A DNA stretch of 64,000 bases from Pseudomonas sp. PD9R (GTDB lineage: Bacteria; Pseudomonadota; Gammaproteobacteria; Pseudomonadales; Pseudomonadaceae). The notes under the pieces were generated by a model that worked only from the letters and a program-made list of their open reading frames with translations, was not told where the DNA came from and did not search any database. The position numbers were made by a program, and so were the translations under genes. The stretch covers positions 231,679 to 295,678 of the forward strand of contig NZ_JAHTMR010000002.1 of assembly GCF_019200975.1 (NCBI RefSeq). The letters run 5' to 3'. How positions within the stretch are numbered: the first letter of the stretch is position 1; each line of letters opens with the position of its first letter. Shown piece by piece: positions 8,411-17,542 of the stretch.

Positions 8411-8809
8411 TCAGGTTTCTTCACCCTCGGCCAGCAACGCAATCCCGCCCATGATCACCGCCACGCCCAGCCAGTGCAGCACACTGATCTGCTCGCCCAA
8501 TCCCAGCCACGACCCCAGCAACACGCCAACAAACACCAGCGAACTCAAGGGAAACGCCAGGGACAAACTGCTGCGCCGCAAAATCAGCATCCACACAAAA
8601 AACGCGCCGATGTAACAGACAATCGCCAGCCAAACCCCCGGACTGATCGCAACCGCCTGCAGCCATTGCAGGCTGAAATCCATCTGCCCCAGTTGATCGC
8701 CACCCACTTTGGTAGCGATCTGCCCGGCGCTTTCGAAGGCGATCAACAGCGCCCAAAGAACAACGGTGCCAAGGCGTTCATGCAGCCAGTCGGTTTTGCG
8801 ACTGATCAT
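8411..8809 (-). CDS. Small four-helix DMT/EamA-like membrane protein, second of a pair
   Basis: About 132 residues with four predicted membrane segments, the size of an SMR or half-EamA unit. The ATG at 8809 was chosen because GAAGG stands seven bases before it; earlier GTG and ATG codons at 8836 and 8827 overlap the previous gene. It lies next to a similar protein at 8820-9194, an arrangement typical of heterodimeric small transporters such as the ArnE/ArnF type. The substrate is unknown, and the operon partner is an arginase-fold protein. Confidence 0.8.
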   Translation of the reverse strand: MISRKTDWLHERLGTVVLWALLIAFESAGQIATKVGGDQLGQMDFSLQWLQAVAISPGVWLAIVCYIGAFFVWMLILRRSSLSLAFPLSSLVFVGVLLGSWLGLGEQISVLHWLGVAVIMGGIALLAEGEET

Positions 8810-8819
8810 CGATTGGCCT

Positions 8820-9194
8820 TCATGCATGGGTGACACACACGAGCATCACGCCCGCCGTAATCACCAGCGTACCGAGCCAGCGCCGGCGGCTGACGGTTTC
8901 GCCAAGCACCATTTTGCCCGCCAGCACCACGCCGCAATAAGCCAGTGCCGCCGCCGGAAACAACAGGCTCAGCGGTGCGCGGGACAGGGCTTCGAGCCAG
9001 ACGAAAAATTCGACCACGTAGGCTCCGATCCCGCACCACAGCAGCGGCGCGTTGAACACCTGGCCCCAGAACGCATTCAGGCGAAAGCCGCCTTCGAGCT
9101 CCGGCAAACGGTCCAGGCCGAGCTTGAAACAGAGCTGGCCGATGACGTCCAGCACAATGGAAAACGCCACCAGCACGATCACAGTGAAGGTCAT
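8820..9194 (-). CDS. Small four-helix DMT/EamA-like membrane protein, first of a pair
   Basis: This 124-residue protein has four predicted membrane helices, begins with a hydrophobic segment, and has a GLDRLPE stretch in the first loop. Its ATG overlaps the stop of the arginase-like gene as ATGA. With the following small membrane protein it probably forms a two-subunit transporter or flippase. The pairing is inferred from size, order and similarity of layout. Confidence 0.8.
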   Translation of the reverse strand: MTFTVIVLVAFSIVLDVIGQLCFKLGLDRLPELEGGFRLNAFWGQVFNAPLLWCGIGAYVVEFFVWLEALSRAPLSLLFPAAALAYCGVVLAGKMVLGETVSRRRWLGTLVITAGVMLVCVTHA

Positions 9195-10111
9195 GGGAAC
9201 AGCTCCTCGAACAGCTCGATCAGCGCCTGATTGGTCGTGGCATTGCGCAACAGATCGGCTTCACTCCAGCGTTCGGCAGGAGGTTGATCAGATTGGGCTT
9301 CCCAGCGTTTGAAGGCGTTGCTGAAGGCCGGTCGGGCGTATTCGCCGCAGATGTCGATGCCGAGAATGCGTTTGCCCGCCGCCAAGGCGCGGATCGCCTG
9401 CAACAGATGACTGAGGCGCATGCCGCCCTGGTCCCAATTGGTTGCGGCGTCTTCACTGGCCAGCACGTCCTTGTCGATGGTGATCCACACCGCTTCGGTG
9501 GGCAGGCTGGCGACCAGTTGCTGGAGAAACTGCGCCCAGTCCAGGCCCGCCAGATTGCGCCAGTGCAGCAGGTTTTCCTGCTGTCGATGCCCGGCACCAT
9601 CCCCGACCATGCCCCAGATTTTCGACGGCGGACGCTGCCAGGGAAACATCTCCAATACGCCGCGTTTGAGCGCGCGCAGGTTGCCGCCCTTGAACTGCGG
9701 GTTTTGCAGGTCGTCGCTGCACGGGCCGAGCGTGACGATGCGCCGGATGTTCGGCAGTTTCAGTGCCTGATTGACCCACGAACCGCAATGCCGGCGTGGG
9801 GCGAACCGAACCCAGTCGGGGTGATTGTCGAAGTGGATCAGGCTTGCCGGCTCCGGCAGGTCGCTCAGAAACGCCGGGGTCAAATGGTGGTAGTCGCCAG
9901 AACCGACGAAGAAGATTTCTGGCTGCGGGCCGTCGTGTCGGGGCCGACGATGCAGGCGTTCGGTAAAGCGGCGCCAGGTGCGTTCGCTCGACCACAATCG
10001 GAGTTTCGGGCCGAGGTCGAGCAGGTCAAGGCGTTTGGCGCGGCCACTGGCAAGCAGCTGCGCGATGGGCGCCTGGGCAGTCAGGCTGTGGTCGAGATCT
10101 AAAATGTTCAA
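9191..10111 (-). CDS. Arginase-fold (ureohydrolase-like) protein
   Basis: This 306-residue cytosolic protein has the three spaced metal-ligand motifs of the arginase/deacetylase fold in divergent form: GSGDYHHL near residue 71 (compare GGDHS), HFDNHPDW near 93 (compare DAHxD), and TIDKDVL in the C-terminal half (compare DxDxxDP). The canonical guanidino-recognition signatures are absent, so arginase or agmatinase activity should not be assumed. The start is TTG at 10109-10111, since an in-frame TGA stands four codons upstream and no ATG is near. It leads a coupled operon with two small membrane proteins. Confidence 0.78.
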   Translation of the reverse strand: MNILDLDHSLTAQAPIAQLLASGRAKRLDLLDLGPKLRLWSSERTWRRFTERLHRRPRHDGPQPEIFFVGSGDYHHLTPAFLSDLPEPASLIHFDNHPDWVRFAPRRHCGSWVNQALKLPNIRRIVTLGPCSDDLQNPQFKGGNLRALKRGVLEMFPWQRPPSKIWGMVGDGAGHRQQENLLHWRNLAGLDWAQFLQQLVASLPTEAVWITIDKDVLASEDAATNWDQGGMRLSHLLQAIRALAAGKRILGIDICGEYARPAFSNAFKRWEAQSDQPPAERWSEADLLRNATTNQALIELFEELFP

Positions 10112-10250
10112 GGTCGCAATTCACCCTTGGCAGACCCTTCCAGACACCGGCTTCATCCATCATGAAGACCGGCCGGGGGGCTTTAGGGGGTAAATGCAAG
10201 GGGCGGGCCACCGCAAAAGAGATCGGCGTCTGCGGCAGGTGTTGCGCGCA

Positions 10251-10364
10251 CCTGTAGGCGCTGCCGAAGGCTGCGATCTTTTGATCTCGCTTTTGTTTTT
10301 GGCGCAAGACCGGTCGCAGAAGATCAAGATCAAAAGATCGCAGCCTGCGGCAGCTCCTACAGGG
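10251..10364. repeat. REP pair, family 1 (facing arms, long centre)
   Basis: A left arm CCTGTAGGCGCTGCCGAAGG, carrying GGCGC in place of GGAGC, faces a right arm CAGCCTGCGGCAGCTCCTAC. The centre holds extra bases with ACCGGTCGCAGAAGATC. The pair stops two bases before the glpM stop codon. The rest of 10112-10250 shows no gene. Confidence 0.85.
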
Positions 10365-10365
10365 G

Positions 10366-10704
10366 TCAGGTGTGGAAACGGAGCCAGACGCTGACGAGCA
10401 CCGTCGCCGCCAGCAGCCATGCCACCGCGGCTACGGCGAGAGATGCCTCCAGTCGCATCCGGTCGACCATTACGTATAAGGTCGCCAGGTAGACGAAGTA
10501 CGGAATGATCGACCACATGCCGAACGCAATGGTGGTCTTCAAGTCGTCGACCGAACGGCCTTTGCCGACGATGTAGTGGGCAATCAGTGCAAAGGTCGGA
10601 AACAGTGGCACCAGACCCGCGATGTAATAGTTTCTGGTCTTGGCCAGGGCGGCGAGAATTAGCACCACCGCCGCGCCCAAGGTTGCTTTGAGAATCAGAT
10701 CCAT
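10366..10704 (-). CDS. glpM: GlpM family inner membrane protein
   Basis: This 112-residue protein has about four hydrophobic segments and the conserved-looking stretches ALAKTRNYYIAGLVPLFPTF and GMWSIIPYFVYL of the GlpM family. GlpM was described in Pseudomonas aeruginosa as a small membrane protein affecting alginate production from glycerol. Its ATG overlaps the aauR stop as TGATG, so it is read from the aauSR transcript. Its link to acidic amino acid sensing is unexplained. Confidence 0.8.
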   Translation of the reverse strand: MDLILKATLGAAVVLILAALAKTRNYYIAGLVPLFPTFALIAHYIVGKGRSVDDLKTTIAFGMWSIIPYFVYLATLYVMVDRMRLEASLAVAAVAWLLAATVLVSVWLRFHT

Positions 10705-12032
10705 CAGTGGCTCAGCCCGTACTTCTTCACTTTGTCGAACAAGGTGGTTTTGGCCATGCCCAGTTCCTGGCTGGCCTGGGTCAGGTTGCCGCCGCTGCGC
10801 TGCAAGGCATCGCCGAGCAAGTTGCGTTCGAAGGCTTCTACCGCTTCGGCGAATGCCAGGCCTTGCGTGTTGCCACTGGCACCGGGTTTCTTGAACGCCG
10901 GCAGGCCGAGGGCAAAGCGCTCGGCGACGTTGCGCAGTTCGCGCACGTTACCCGGCCAGTCGTGGCTCATCAGGGTCGACAGGGTCTGGTTATCCAGTTC
11001 CGGCGCGGCACGGTCAAAGCGCAGGGAGGACTGCTGCAAAAAGTGTTCGAACAGTTGCAGGATGTCTTCGCGACGCTCGCGCAGTGGCGGCAATTCCAGG
11101 GTGACCACGTTGAGGCGGTAATACAGGTCGCTGCGGAATTCGCCGGCCTTGCTCGATTCGTCGAGGTCGGACTTGGTCGCGGCGATCACCCGGCAATCCA
11201 CCGCCACGCTCTGGTTTGAGCCAAGGCGTTCGAGGGTGCGCTCCTGTAACACCCGCAGCAGTTTGATCTGCAACGGCAGGGGCATGCTTTCCACTTCGTC
11301 GAGGAACAGCGTGCCATTGTCGGCGTGCTCGATCTTGCCGATCCGCCGCTTACCGGCGCCGGTGAAAGCGTTGGCTTCGTGGCCGAAGATCTCACTTTCG
11401 AACAGGTTTTCCGGGAGACCGCCGCAGTTCAACGCCACGAATTGTTTGCTGTGTCGGCGACTGAAGTCATGCAGGCAGCGGGCAACCAGTTCCTTGCCGG
11501 TGCCGGTTTCGCCTTCGATCAGCACGTTGGCCGAAGTATCGGCGACGTTGGCGATCAGTTCGCGCAGGTTTTGCATGGCTGGCGAGCGGCCGATAATCCG
11601 CCCTTCGAGGGAGTCACGTTCGGCCATTTGCCGACGTAGTGACGAGACTTCCCGTGCCAGGCTGCGTTGCTCCAAAGCACGACGGGCGACATCCACCAGA
11701 CGTTCCGGGGAGAAGGGTTTTTCCATGAAATCGTAGGCGCCTTTCTGCATCGCGCCGACCGCCATGGAGATGTCGCCATGGCCGGTAATCAGCACCACCG
11801 GCAGGCTGCGGTCACGGGCCTTGAGCCGATTCAGCAGTTCCAGGCCATCGATGCCCGGCAGGCGAATGTCGCTGATGACGATGCCGGCAAAGTTGTCGCC
11901 GACGCGCTCGAGGGCTTCTTCGGCGCTGCCTACGCCGATGCAGGGAATGTCCTCCAGAGTCAGCGCCTGCTGGCAGCCGAGCAACACATGGGGGTCGTCT
12001 TCGACAATCAACACACTAAGGTCGTTGTTCAT
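10704..12032 (-). CDS. aauR: Sigma-54 response regulator AauR
   Basis: This 442-residue NtrC/DctD-type activator has a receiver with Asp55 (ISDIRLPG), an AAA+ domain with Walker A GETGTGKE, and a C-terminal Fis-type helix-turn-helix (NLTQASQELGMAKTTLFDKV). In Pseudomonas putida AauR switches on acidic amino acid uptake with sigma-54. The assignment rests on gene order (aauR, aauS, aatP, aatM, aatQ, aatJ) and on the sigma-54 promoter of aatJ in this window. The sigma-54 contact loop reads NAFTGA instead of GAFTGA, with Asn221. The start overlaps the aauS stop by four bases. Confidence 0.92.
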   Translation of the reverse strand: MNNDLSVLIVEDDPHVLLGCQQALTLEDIPCIGVGSAEEALERVGDNFAGIVISDIRLPGIDGLELLNRLKARDRSLPVVLITGHGDISMAVGAMQKGAYDFMEKPFSPERLVDVARRALEQRSLAREVSSLRRQMAERDSLEGRIIGRSPAMQNLRELIANVADTSANVLIEGETGTGKELVARCLHDFSRRHSKQFVALNCGGLPENLFESEIFGHEANAFTGAGKRRIGKIEHADNGTLFLDEVESMPLPLQIKLLRVLQERTLERLGSNQSVAVDCRVIAATKSDLDESSKAGEFRSDLYYRLNVVTLELPPLRERREDILQLFEHFLQQSSLRFDRAAPELDNQTLSTLMSHDWPGNVRELRNVAERFALGLPAFKKPGASGNTQGLAFAEAVEAFERNLLGDALQRSGGNLTQASQELGMAKTTLFDKVKKYGLSH

Positions 12033-13930
12033 ATTGGCTCGGCGGAAGTGGGGCTTACCAACGGTAAACTGAGGACGAAAGTGGTACCACCGCTGGCCGG
12101 GTGTTCAACACCCAGGTGACCGCCGGTGGCAGCGGCCAGGCTGGCGGAAAGGGTCAGGCCAAGGCCAAGGCCTTGTTCGCCGGGTTTGGTGGTGAAGAAG
12201 GGTTCGAACAAATGCTTGCGTGCTTCGGCATCGATGCCGTGGCCGTTGTCCCGTACGCGCAGTCGGTATTTGCCATCGAACACTTCACCTTCGAGCCACA
12301 GTTCCGGCTGCGGTTGCGCCTGCATGGCATCGAGGGCGTTGCCGATCAGGTTGACCAGGATCTGCTCCAGACGGGTCTGGTCGATCCGCACCTGAACATC
12401 GTCGAAATTGCGGTGAAGTTGCAGCGTCGCATTGGCCAGCCGCCCATCGAGTAACTGCAAGGCTGCGTCGACGCCCTTGCCAAGGCAGGCCTGGCCCTTG
12501 TCATCACCGCGCCGGGCGAAGGAGCGCAGGCTGGCGGTGATTCGGCCCATGCGGTCGATCAATTCGTTGATGGTCTTGAGGTTGGTGCTGGCCACGTCCA
12601 GTTGCCCGCGCTCCAGAAAGCGCACGGTGTTGCCGGACAAGGTACGCAGCGCCGCCAGTGGCTGGTTCAATTCGTGGGCGATGCTGGTGGACATCTGCCC
12701 GATGGCGGCGAGTTTTCCAGCCTGCACCAGTTCATCCTGAGCGCGGCGCAAGGTCTCTTCGGCATGCCGTCGTTCGCGAATCTGACCCTTGAGCCGTTCG
12801 TTGCTGGCGCGCAGGTCGACGGTGCGTTCGGTAATCCGACGCTCCAGTTGATTGTTGGCTTCCTGCAGGGCTTCGCGGGCCGCGAGGCGGGTTGCGATCA
12901 CCTTGCGCCGCTCGTTCCAGGCAATCAGCAGGAACGCCACCAAGGCAAACGCAACCGCCACCAGCATGCCTTGATTGATCGCTTCACGACGCAAATCCTG
13001 GAGTGGCGTGAGCAGGGTGAAGTTCCACGGTGTATCGCTCAAGGGGCGGGTCTGCGCCAGGTAGCTGATGTTTTCTTCGTCTGAGGACAATTCGCTGTTG
13101 GCCGGGAAGGTGAGTTTTTCCACGCCTTCGGACAGGGTTTCCCGGCCCAGCGGTTGCAACTCGTTCAGCGGGAACCAGTAGTACTGCAGGCTGCGGGCCA
13201 GTTTTTCCTTGGTCTCGTCGCTCAAAGGTACGACCGACTTGAGCCGCCGCGCCGGGTCACTGGAGAGAATGATGATGCCGTTCTCGTCGCTGACGAACGC
13301 TTCCAGGCGCGCCCGTTGCCAGCGTTCTTCCATGGCTTCCAGGCGTACCTTGACCACCGCGACGCCAATGATTTTGCCGTGTTCTTCCAGGCCGTGGGCC
13401 AGGTAGTAACCGGGTTCGCCGTTGGTGCTGCCGATGCCGTAGAAACGTCCTGGCTGGCCACGTACAGCGCTTTGGAAATAGGCGCGGAAGGACAGGTCTT
13501 CACCGAGGTAGCTGTCGACATCGCGCCAGTTGCTGGTGGCCATCACGCGACCGGTGGTGTCCATGACGTAGATGGCCCGACTGCGGCTGCGCCGGTTCAG
13601 GCCTTCAAGGTAATCGTTGACCGTTTGCCGGTGTTCCGGGGTCGGGTCGGCCAGCAACTGCGGGACACTGGTTTCGAGTTCGAGCAGGCTGGGGAGGTAG
13701 GTGTATTTGCTGATTTCGCTTTCGACGGCGCGGGCGTGCAATTCCAGCTGGCGCTGGCCGTTTTCGCTGAGGCTGCGGATGCCGTAGTGCTCACTGACCC
13801 AGAAGCCGACATAACCCAGACCGATCATCAGCGCGATGATCAGCGGCGGCAGGAACAGATGGCGAATCAGACGGGGTTTCACGGCGAGTGATGGCGGCGC
13901 TGCGCGATAGAGATTGGGGTCGCATTTCAT
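12029..13930 (-). CDS. aauS: Sensor histidine kinase AauS
   Basis: This kinase of about 633 residues is of the DctB type. A membrane segment near residues 25-45 is followed by a large periplasmic double-Cache-like sensor, a second membrane segment (VAVAFALVAFLLIAW), a coiled coil, the His box ELNQPLAALR with HEL, and an ATPase domain with GHGID and GLGLGL. It would sense glutamate or aspartate and phosphorylate AauR. A GTG at 13933 directly precedes the ATG at 13930 and either could start translation. No strong ribosome site is seen. Confidence 0.9.
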   Translation of the reverse strand: MKCDPNLYRAAPPSLAVKPRLIRHLFLPPLIIALMIGLGYVGFWVSEHYGIRSLSENGQRQLELHARAVESEISKYTYLPSLLELETSVPQLLADPTPEHRQTVNDYLEGLNRRSRSRAIYVMDTTGRVMATSNWRDVDSYLGEDLSFRAYFQSAVRGQPGRFYGIGSTNGEPGYYLAHGLEEHGKIIGVAVVKVRLEAMEERWQRARLEAFVSDENGIIILSSDPARRLKSVVPLSDETKEKLARSLQYYWFPLNELQPLGRETLSEGVEKLTFPANSELSSDEENISYLAQTRPLSDTPWNFTLLTPLQDLRREAINQGMLVAVAFALVAFLLIAWNERRKVIATRLAAREALQEANNQLERRITERTVDLRASNERLKGQIRERRHAEETLRRAQDELVQAGKLAAIGQMSTSIAHELNQPLAALRTLSGNTVRFLERGQLDVASTNLKTINELIDRMGRITASLRSFARRGDDKGQACLGKGVDAALQLLDGRLANATLQLHRNFDDVQVRIDQTRLEQILVNLIGNALDAMQAQPQPELWLEGEVFDGKYRLRVRDNGHGIDAEARKHLFEPFFTTKPGEQGLGLGLTLSASLAAATGGHLGVEHPASGGTTFVLSLPLVSPTSAEPI

Positions 13931-13962
13931 CACAGATGCCTTGGGTCAACCACAACAACAAC

Positions 13963-14062
13963 CCCTGCAGGAGCTGCCGAAGGCTGCGATCTTTTGATCT
14001 TTTGAAATCAAAAGATCGCAGCCTCGTTTCACTCGACAGCTCCTACACAGCTCCTACAGGGG
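13963..14062. repeat. REP pair, family 1 (facing arms, duplicated end)
   Basis: The left arm CCTGCAGGAGCTGCCGAAGG faces a right arm interrupted by TCGTTTCACTCGA and followed by two copies of AGCTCCTACA. It lies between aauS and aatP. Confidence 0.85.
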
Positions 14063-14076
14063 GAGCGGTGTGTTTT

Positions 14077-14811
14077 TTAGTGCTGCAAAATCTTGTTGAG
14101 GAAGTGCTGTGTACGCTCGGCACGGTGGCTGATGTCGCCGAAGAACTCCTCTTTCTTGCAGTCTTCGATGATCTTGCCGGCATCCATGAAGATCACCCGG
14201 TCGGCCACTTTGCGGGCGAAGCCCATTTCGTGGGTCACGCACATCATGGTCATGCCTTCGTGGGCCAGTTGCACCATCACGTCGAGCACTTCGTTGACCA
14301 TTTCCGGGTCCAGCGCCGAAGTTGGTTCGTCGAACAGCATGACGATCGGGTCCATCGCCAACGCACGGGCAATCGCCACACGCTGTTGCTGACCACCGGA
14401 CAATTGGCCCGGGTGCTTGTGCGCATGGGCCGAGAGGCCGACGCGTTCAAGCAGTTGCAGGCCTTTCTTGGTCGCTTCTGCCTTGCTGCGGCCCAACACC
14501 TTGATCTGCGCGATAGTCAGGTTTTCAGTGATGGTCAGGTGCGGGAACAGCTCGAAATGCTGGAACACCATGCCCACGCGCGAACGCAGTTTCGGCAGGT
14601 TGGTCTTCGGGTCAGCGATGGAAGTGCCATCGACCACGATGTCGCCTTTCTGGAACGGTTCAAGGGCGTTGACGCACTTGATCAGGGTCGACTTGCCGGA
14701 ACCGGACGGCCCGCACACCACGATCACTTCGCCTTTTTTGACCTCGGTGCTGCAATCAGTCAGCACCTGGAAGTCCCCATACCACTTGTTGATGTTTTTG
14801 ATAGAGATCAT
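14077..14811 (-). CDS. aatP: Glutamate/aspartate ABC transporter ATPase
   Basis: This 244-residue polar amino acid transporter ATPase has Walker [10 protein letters not shown], the signature [15 protein letters not shown], Walker [13 protein letters not shown] and the H-loop His in VTHEMGFA. It is the last gene of the leftward aatJQMP operon and overlaps aatM by four bases. It powers import of acidic amino acids through AatQM. Confidence 0.95.
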   Translation of the reverse strand: MISIKNINKWYGDFQVLTDCSTEVKKGEVIVVCGPSGSGKSTLIKCVNALEPFQKGDIVVDGTSIADPKTNLPKLRSRVGMVFQHFELFPHLTITENLTIAQIKVLGRSKAEATKKGLQLLERVGLSAHAHKHPGQLSGGQQQRVAIARALAMDPIVMLFDEPTSALDPEMVNEVLDVMVQLAHEGMTMMCVTHEMGFARKVADRVIFMDAGKIIEDCKKEEFFGDISHRAERTQHFLNKILQH

Positions 14812-15482
14812 ACGGCGAACCTTTTTTGCAGACGCTTGACCAGCTGCGAGGCGGCAAAGCTGATGATGAAGTACACGAGACCTGCGAAGATCAGGAACTC
14901 ATTGGAGCGGCCAATGATGTCGCCACTGGCACGCGAAGCATTGAGGAAGTCCACCAGGCCGACCGCGTAGACCAGCGAGGTGTCCTGAAACAGGATGATG
15001 CTTTGTTGCAACAGCAACGGGGTCATCTTGCGGAACGCCTGGGGCAGGATGATCAGGCGCATCATCTGGCCATAGGTCATGCCCAACGCTTGGGCAGCGC
15101 CCATTTGGCCCTTGGGAATCGACTGCACGCCGGCCCGGACGATTTCGCAGAAGTAAGCCGCTTCAAACATCATGAACGCCACGATGCACGAGGCAAACGC
15201 GCCGATCGGGGTGTCTTCGCCGGTGATCCAGCGCAATACGAACGGCACCGCCAGGTAGAACCAGGTGATCACCAGCAGCAACGGGATCGAGCGGAAGTAG
15301 TTGACGTAGGCGCCGGCCAGGTTCGACAGCAGTTTGCTGTGGGACAGGCGACACAATGCCAGGATGGTGCCGAGGATGATCCCGCCGACCACGCCCAGTG
15401 CCATCAATTGCAGGGTCATGACCATGCCGTTCCACAAGCCGGGAATGGCCGGGATGATGCCCGAGAAGTCGAATTCCATCAT
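14808..15482 (-). CDS. aatM: Glutamate/aspartate ABC transporter permease AatM
   Basis: This 224-residue HisM-type permease has about five membrane segments and the ATPase-contact EAA loop ([22 protein letters not shown]). It overlaps aatQ and aatP by four bases on each side. It forms the membrane pore with AatQ. Confidence 0.94.
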   Translation of the reverse strand: MMEFDFSGIIPAIPGLWNGMVMTLQLMALGVVGGIILGTILALCRLSHSKLLSNLAGAYVNYFRSIPLLLVITWFYLAVPFVLRWITGEDTPIGAFASCIVAFMMFEAAYFCEIVRAGVQSIPKGQMGAAQALGMTYGQMMRLIILPQAFRKMTPLLLQQSIILFQDTSLVYAVGLVDFLNASRASGDIIGRSNEFLIFAGLVYFIISFAASQLVKRLQKRFAV

Positions 15483-16225
15483 TTACCCCCTACGGAAATC
15501 AGGCCCGGTACGGCAACTTTCTTCTCGACCAGACGCATCAGCAGCATCAGGCTCATGTTCAACGTGAAGTAGATCAGCGTTGCCAGGGTGAAGGCTTCGA
15601 ACAGGTTGGCGGAGAACTCGGCAGTCTGTTTGGTCTGCGCGAGCAGCTCCATCAGGCCGATCAGCGAGGCCACGGAGGTGTTCTTGAAGACGTTGAGGAA
15701 TTCCGAGGTAAGCGGCGGAATGATAATCCGGTAAGCCTGGGGCAGCAGCACGTTCCAGTAGATCTGCGGCAGCTTGAAACCCATGGCACGGGCCGCGGAT
15801 TCCTGGCCTTTAGGCAGCGCCTGGATGCCGGTGCGCACTTGTTCGCAAACGCGGGCGGTGGTGAACAGGCCCAGGCACACGACGACGCTGAGGAAAGCCG
15901 AGGTGGTAGGGTTCAGGTCCTGCTTGTACCACTCCTGCAAGTCCGCAGGCAGCAGGTCCGGCACCAGGAAGTACCAGATGAACAGCTGGACCAGCAGCGG
16001 CACGTTACGGAAGAGCTCGACGTAGCAGGTCGCGATGCCCGATACGATGCGGTTCGGCACGGTACGCATGACGCCCAGAATCGAGCCCAGCGTCAGGGCA
16101 ATGATCCACGCCACGATGGCAATGGCGATGGTCCAGCCCAAACCGGAGATGTACCAGTCGAGATAAGTCTCGCTGCCCACACCGGTGGACTTGAAGAACA
16201 CGCCCCAGTCCCAGTTGTAATTCAT
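15479..16225 (-). CDS. aatQ: Glutamate/aspartate ABC transporter permease AatQ
   Basis: This 248-residue HisM-type permease has an EAA loop (ARVCEQVRTGIQALPKGQ) and several membrane segments. The frame is open to 16309, but the ATG at 16225 follows GGGGAG at six bases and gives the expected N-terminus. It is the second gene of the operon, 195 bases after aatJ. Confidence 0.93.
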   Translation of the reverse strand: MNYNWDWGVFFKSTGVGSETYLDWYISGLGWTIAIAIVAWIIALTLGSILGVMRTVPNRIVSGIATCYVELFRNVPLLVQLFIWYFLVPDLLPADLQEWYKQDLNPTTSAFLSVVVCLGLFTTARVCEQVRTGIQALPKGQESAARAMGFKLPQIYWNVLLPQAYRIIIPPLTSEFLNVFKNTSVASLIGLMELLAQTKQTAEFSANLFEAFTLATLIYFTLNMSLMLLMRLVEKKVAVPGLISVGGK

Positions 16226-16377
16226 TAGGGTCTCCCCTCGGATTCGATCGATGTACAAGTGCCCGCTTGGGGGAAGCTCCGTTCCCGCCTGATCTTGAAG
16301 ATCAGGCACACACCATCGGCTCGACAGCTACCAATGCGAGTGTTTCCAAAAATGCCAGCAGGGAGTGACAACCTCCC

Positions 16378-16398
16378 GAAAGGGCCAGTGCCCTCTCA
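16378..16398 (-). other. Intercistronic hairpin between aatJ and aatQ
   Basis: On the transcribed strand AGAGGGC, ACTG and GCCCTTT form a 7-pair stem with one G-U pair. No run of T follows. Such stems after binding-protein genes usually protect or partly terminate the message, which would give more AatJ than membrane components. Confidence 0.5.
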
Positions 16399-16419
16399 GG
16401 AGATAAGGTTAGTCAGAAA

Positions 16420-17334
16420 TCAGGACTTCTTGTCGTCAGCCGCTTTATCGGTCGGATTGGCGATCAGGGCCTTGAGCTCGTCGCTCATTGGGAAGTTCAG
16501 GTTCAGGCCTTTTGGCGGGATTGGCTGCATGAACCATTTTTCGTAGATCTTGTTGATCTCGCCCGACTTGTAGGTGGCGACGATCGCGTCGTCCACAGCC
16601 TTCTTGAACGGCTCGTCGCCCTTGCGGACCATGCAGCCATAGATTTCGTAGGACTGTGGAGTACCAGTCACGGCCCAGTCATCGGCTTTCTTGGCCTTGG
16701 CGGCTTCACCAGCCAGCAGGGCGTCGTCCATCATGAAGGCAACGGCGCGGCCCGATTCCAGCATCTGGAAGGACTCGCCGTGGTCTTTGGCGGAAATGAC
16801 GTTCATGCCCATTTGCTTGTCGGCGTTCATCGATTTGAGGATGCGCTCGGACGTGGTGCCAGCGGTGGTCACGACGTTCTTGCCTTTCAGATCATCGAAA
16901 TCTTTGTACTTGGAGTCTTTCTTGGACAGCAGACGCGTACCGATTTCGAAGATGCCAACGGAGAAGTCAACCTGCTGCTGACGCTCGACGTTGTTGGTGG
17001 TGGAGCCGCACTCGAGGTCCACGGTGCCGTTCTGTACCAGCGGGATGCGGGTTTGCGAGGTCACCAGGTTGTATTTGACTTGCAGGTTAGGCATGTCCAG
17101 GTCTTTTTTCAGCGCTTCGACGACTTTCAGTTGAATGTCGTGGGAGTAGCCGACCGGTTTGCCGGAAGCGTCTGCAATGTAGGAAAACGGGATGGAAGCG
17201 TCGCGATGGCCCAGGGTAATGGTGCCGGACTCTTTGATCTTCTTCAGGGTGCCGGTGAGTTCGGCGGCGAAAACTGGCGTGCTGATCAGAGCGGCAGCAA
17301 TGGCTGCGCCCAGGATATGGGGAACGATGCGCAT
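16420..17334 (-). CDS. aatJ: Glutamate/aspartate periplasmic binding protein
   Basis: This 304-residue family 3 solute-binding protein has a signal peptide ending in PVFA and the typical opening ELTGTLKKIKESGTITLGHR. It binds glutamate, aspartate and related acidic amino acids in the periplasm for AatQMP. The frame is open upstream to 17532, but the ATG at 17334 has GAGGAAAA before it and begins the signal peptide. Its upstream region carries a sigma-54 promoter and two AauR-type sites. Confidence 0.95.
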   Translation of the reverse strand: MRIVPHILGAAIAAALISTPVFAAELTGTLKKIKESGTITLGHRDASIPFSYIADASGKPVGYSHDIQLKVVEALKKDLDMPNLQVKYNLVTSQTRIPLVQNGTVDLECGSTTNNVERQQQVDFSVGIFEIGTRLLSKKDSKYKDFDDLKGKNVVTTAGTTSERILKSMNADKQMGMNVISAKDHGESFQMLESGRAVAFMMDDALLAGEAAKAKKADDWAVTGTPQSYEIYGCMVRKGDEPFKKAVDDAIVATYKSGEINKIYEKWFMQPIPPKGLNLNFPMSDELKALIANPTDKAADDKKS

Positions 17335-17450
17335 CAAATTTTCCTCGACATTGTTTTTTTTATGGAGCCAGTTCATCGGCCCTTTTGTGCTGCGAATGCC
17401 TGACGGCTCCTGAAGTGTTGGCGCAACAGGCATTCGTCGAAGAAGTGTAG

Positions 17451-17466
17451 AGCATGACCCGTGCCA
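17451..17466 (-). promoter_or_regulatory. Sigma-54 promoter of aatJQMP
   Basis: The minus strand reads TGGCACGGGTCATGCT, with GG and GC ten bases apart and a perfect TGGCACG. It lies about 120 bases before the aatJ ATG, in line with known AauR and sigma-54 control of this operon in Pseudomonas. Confidence 0.8.
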
Positions 17467-17542
17467 GGCCAGGCCTGTCAGATCAACATATTGATTTATA
17501 AAGAAATTAAATATTTTTGGTGTCGATTTCATCGGTAATTCA

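Noticed and set aside
8709..9230. 173-residue plus-strand frame across the DMT pair
   Set aside because: It opposes two genes with clear four-helix hydrophobic patterns and is rich in His, Gln and Arg without motifs.
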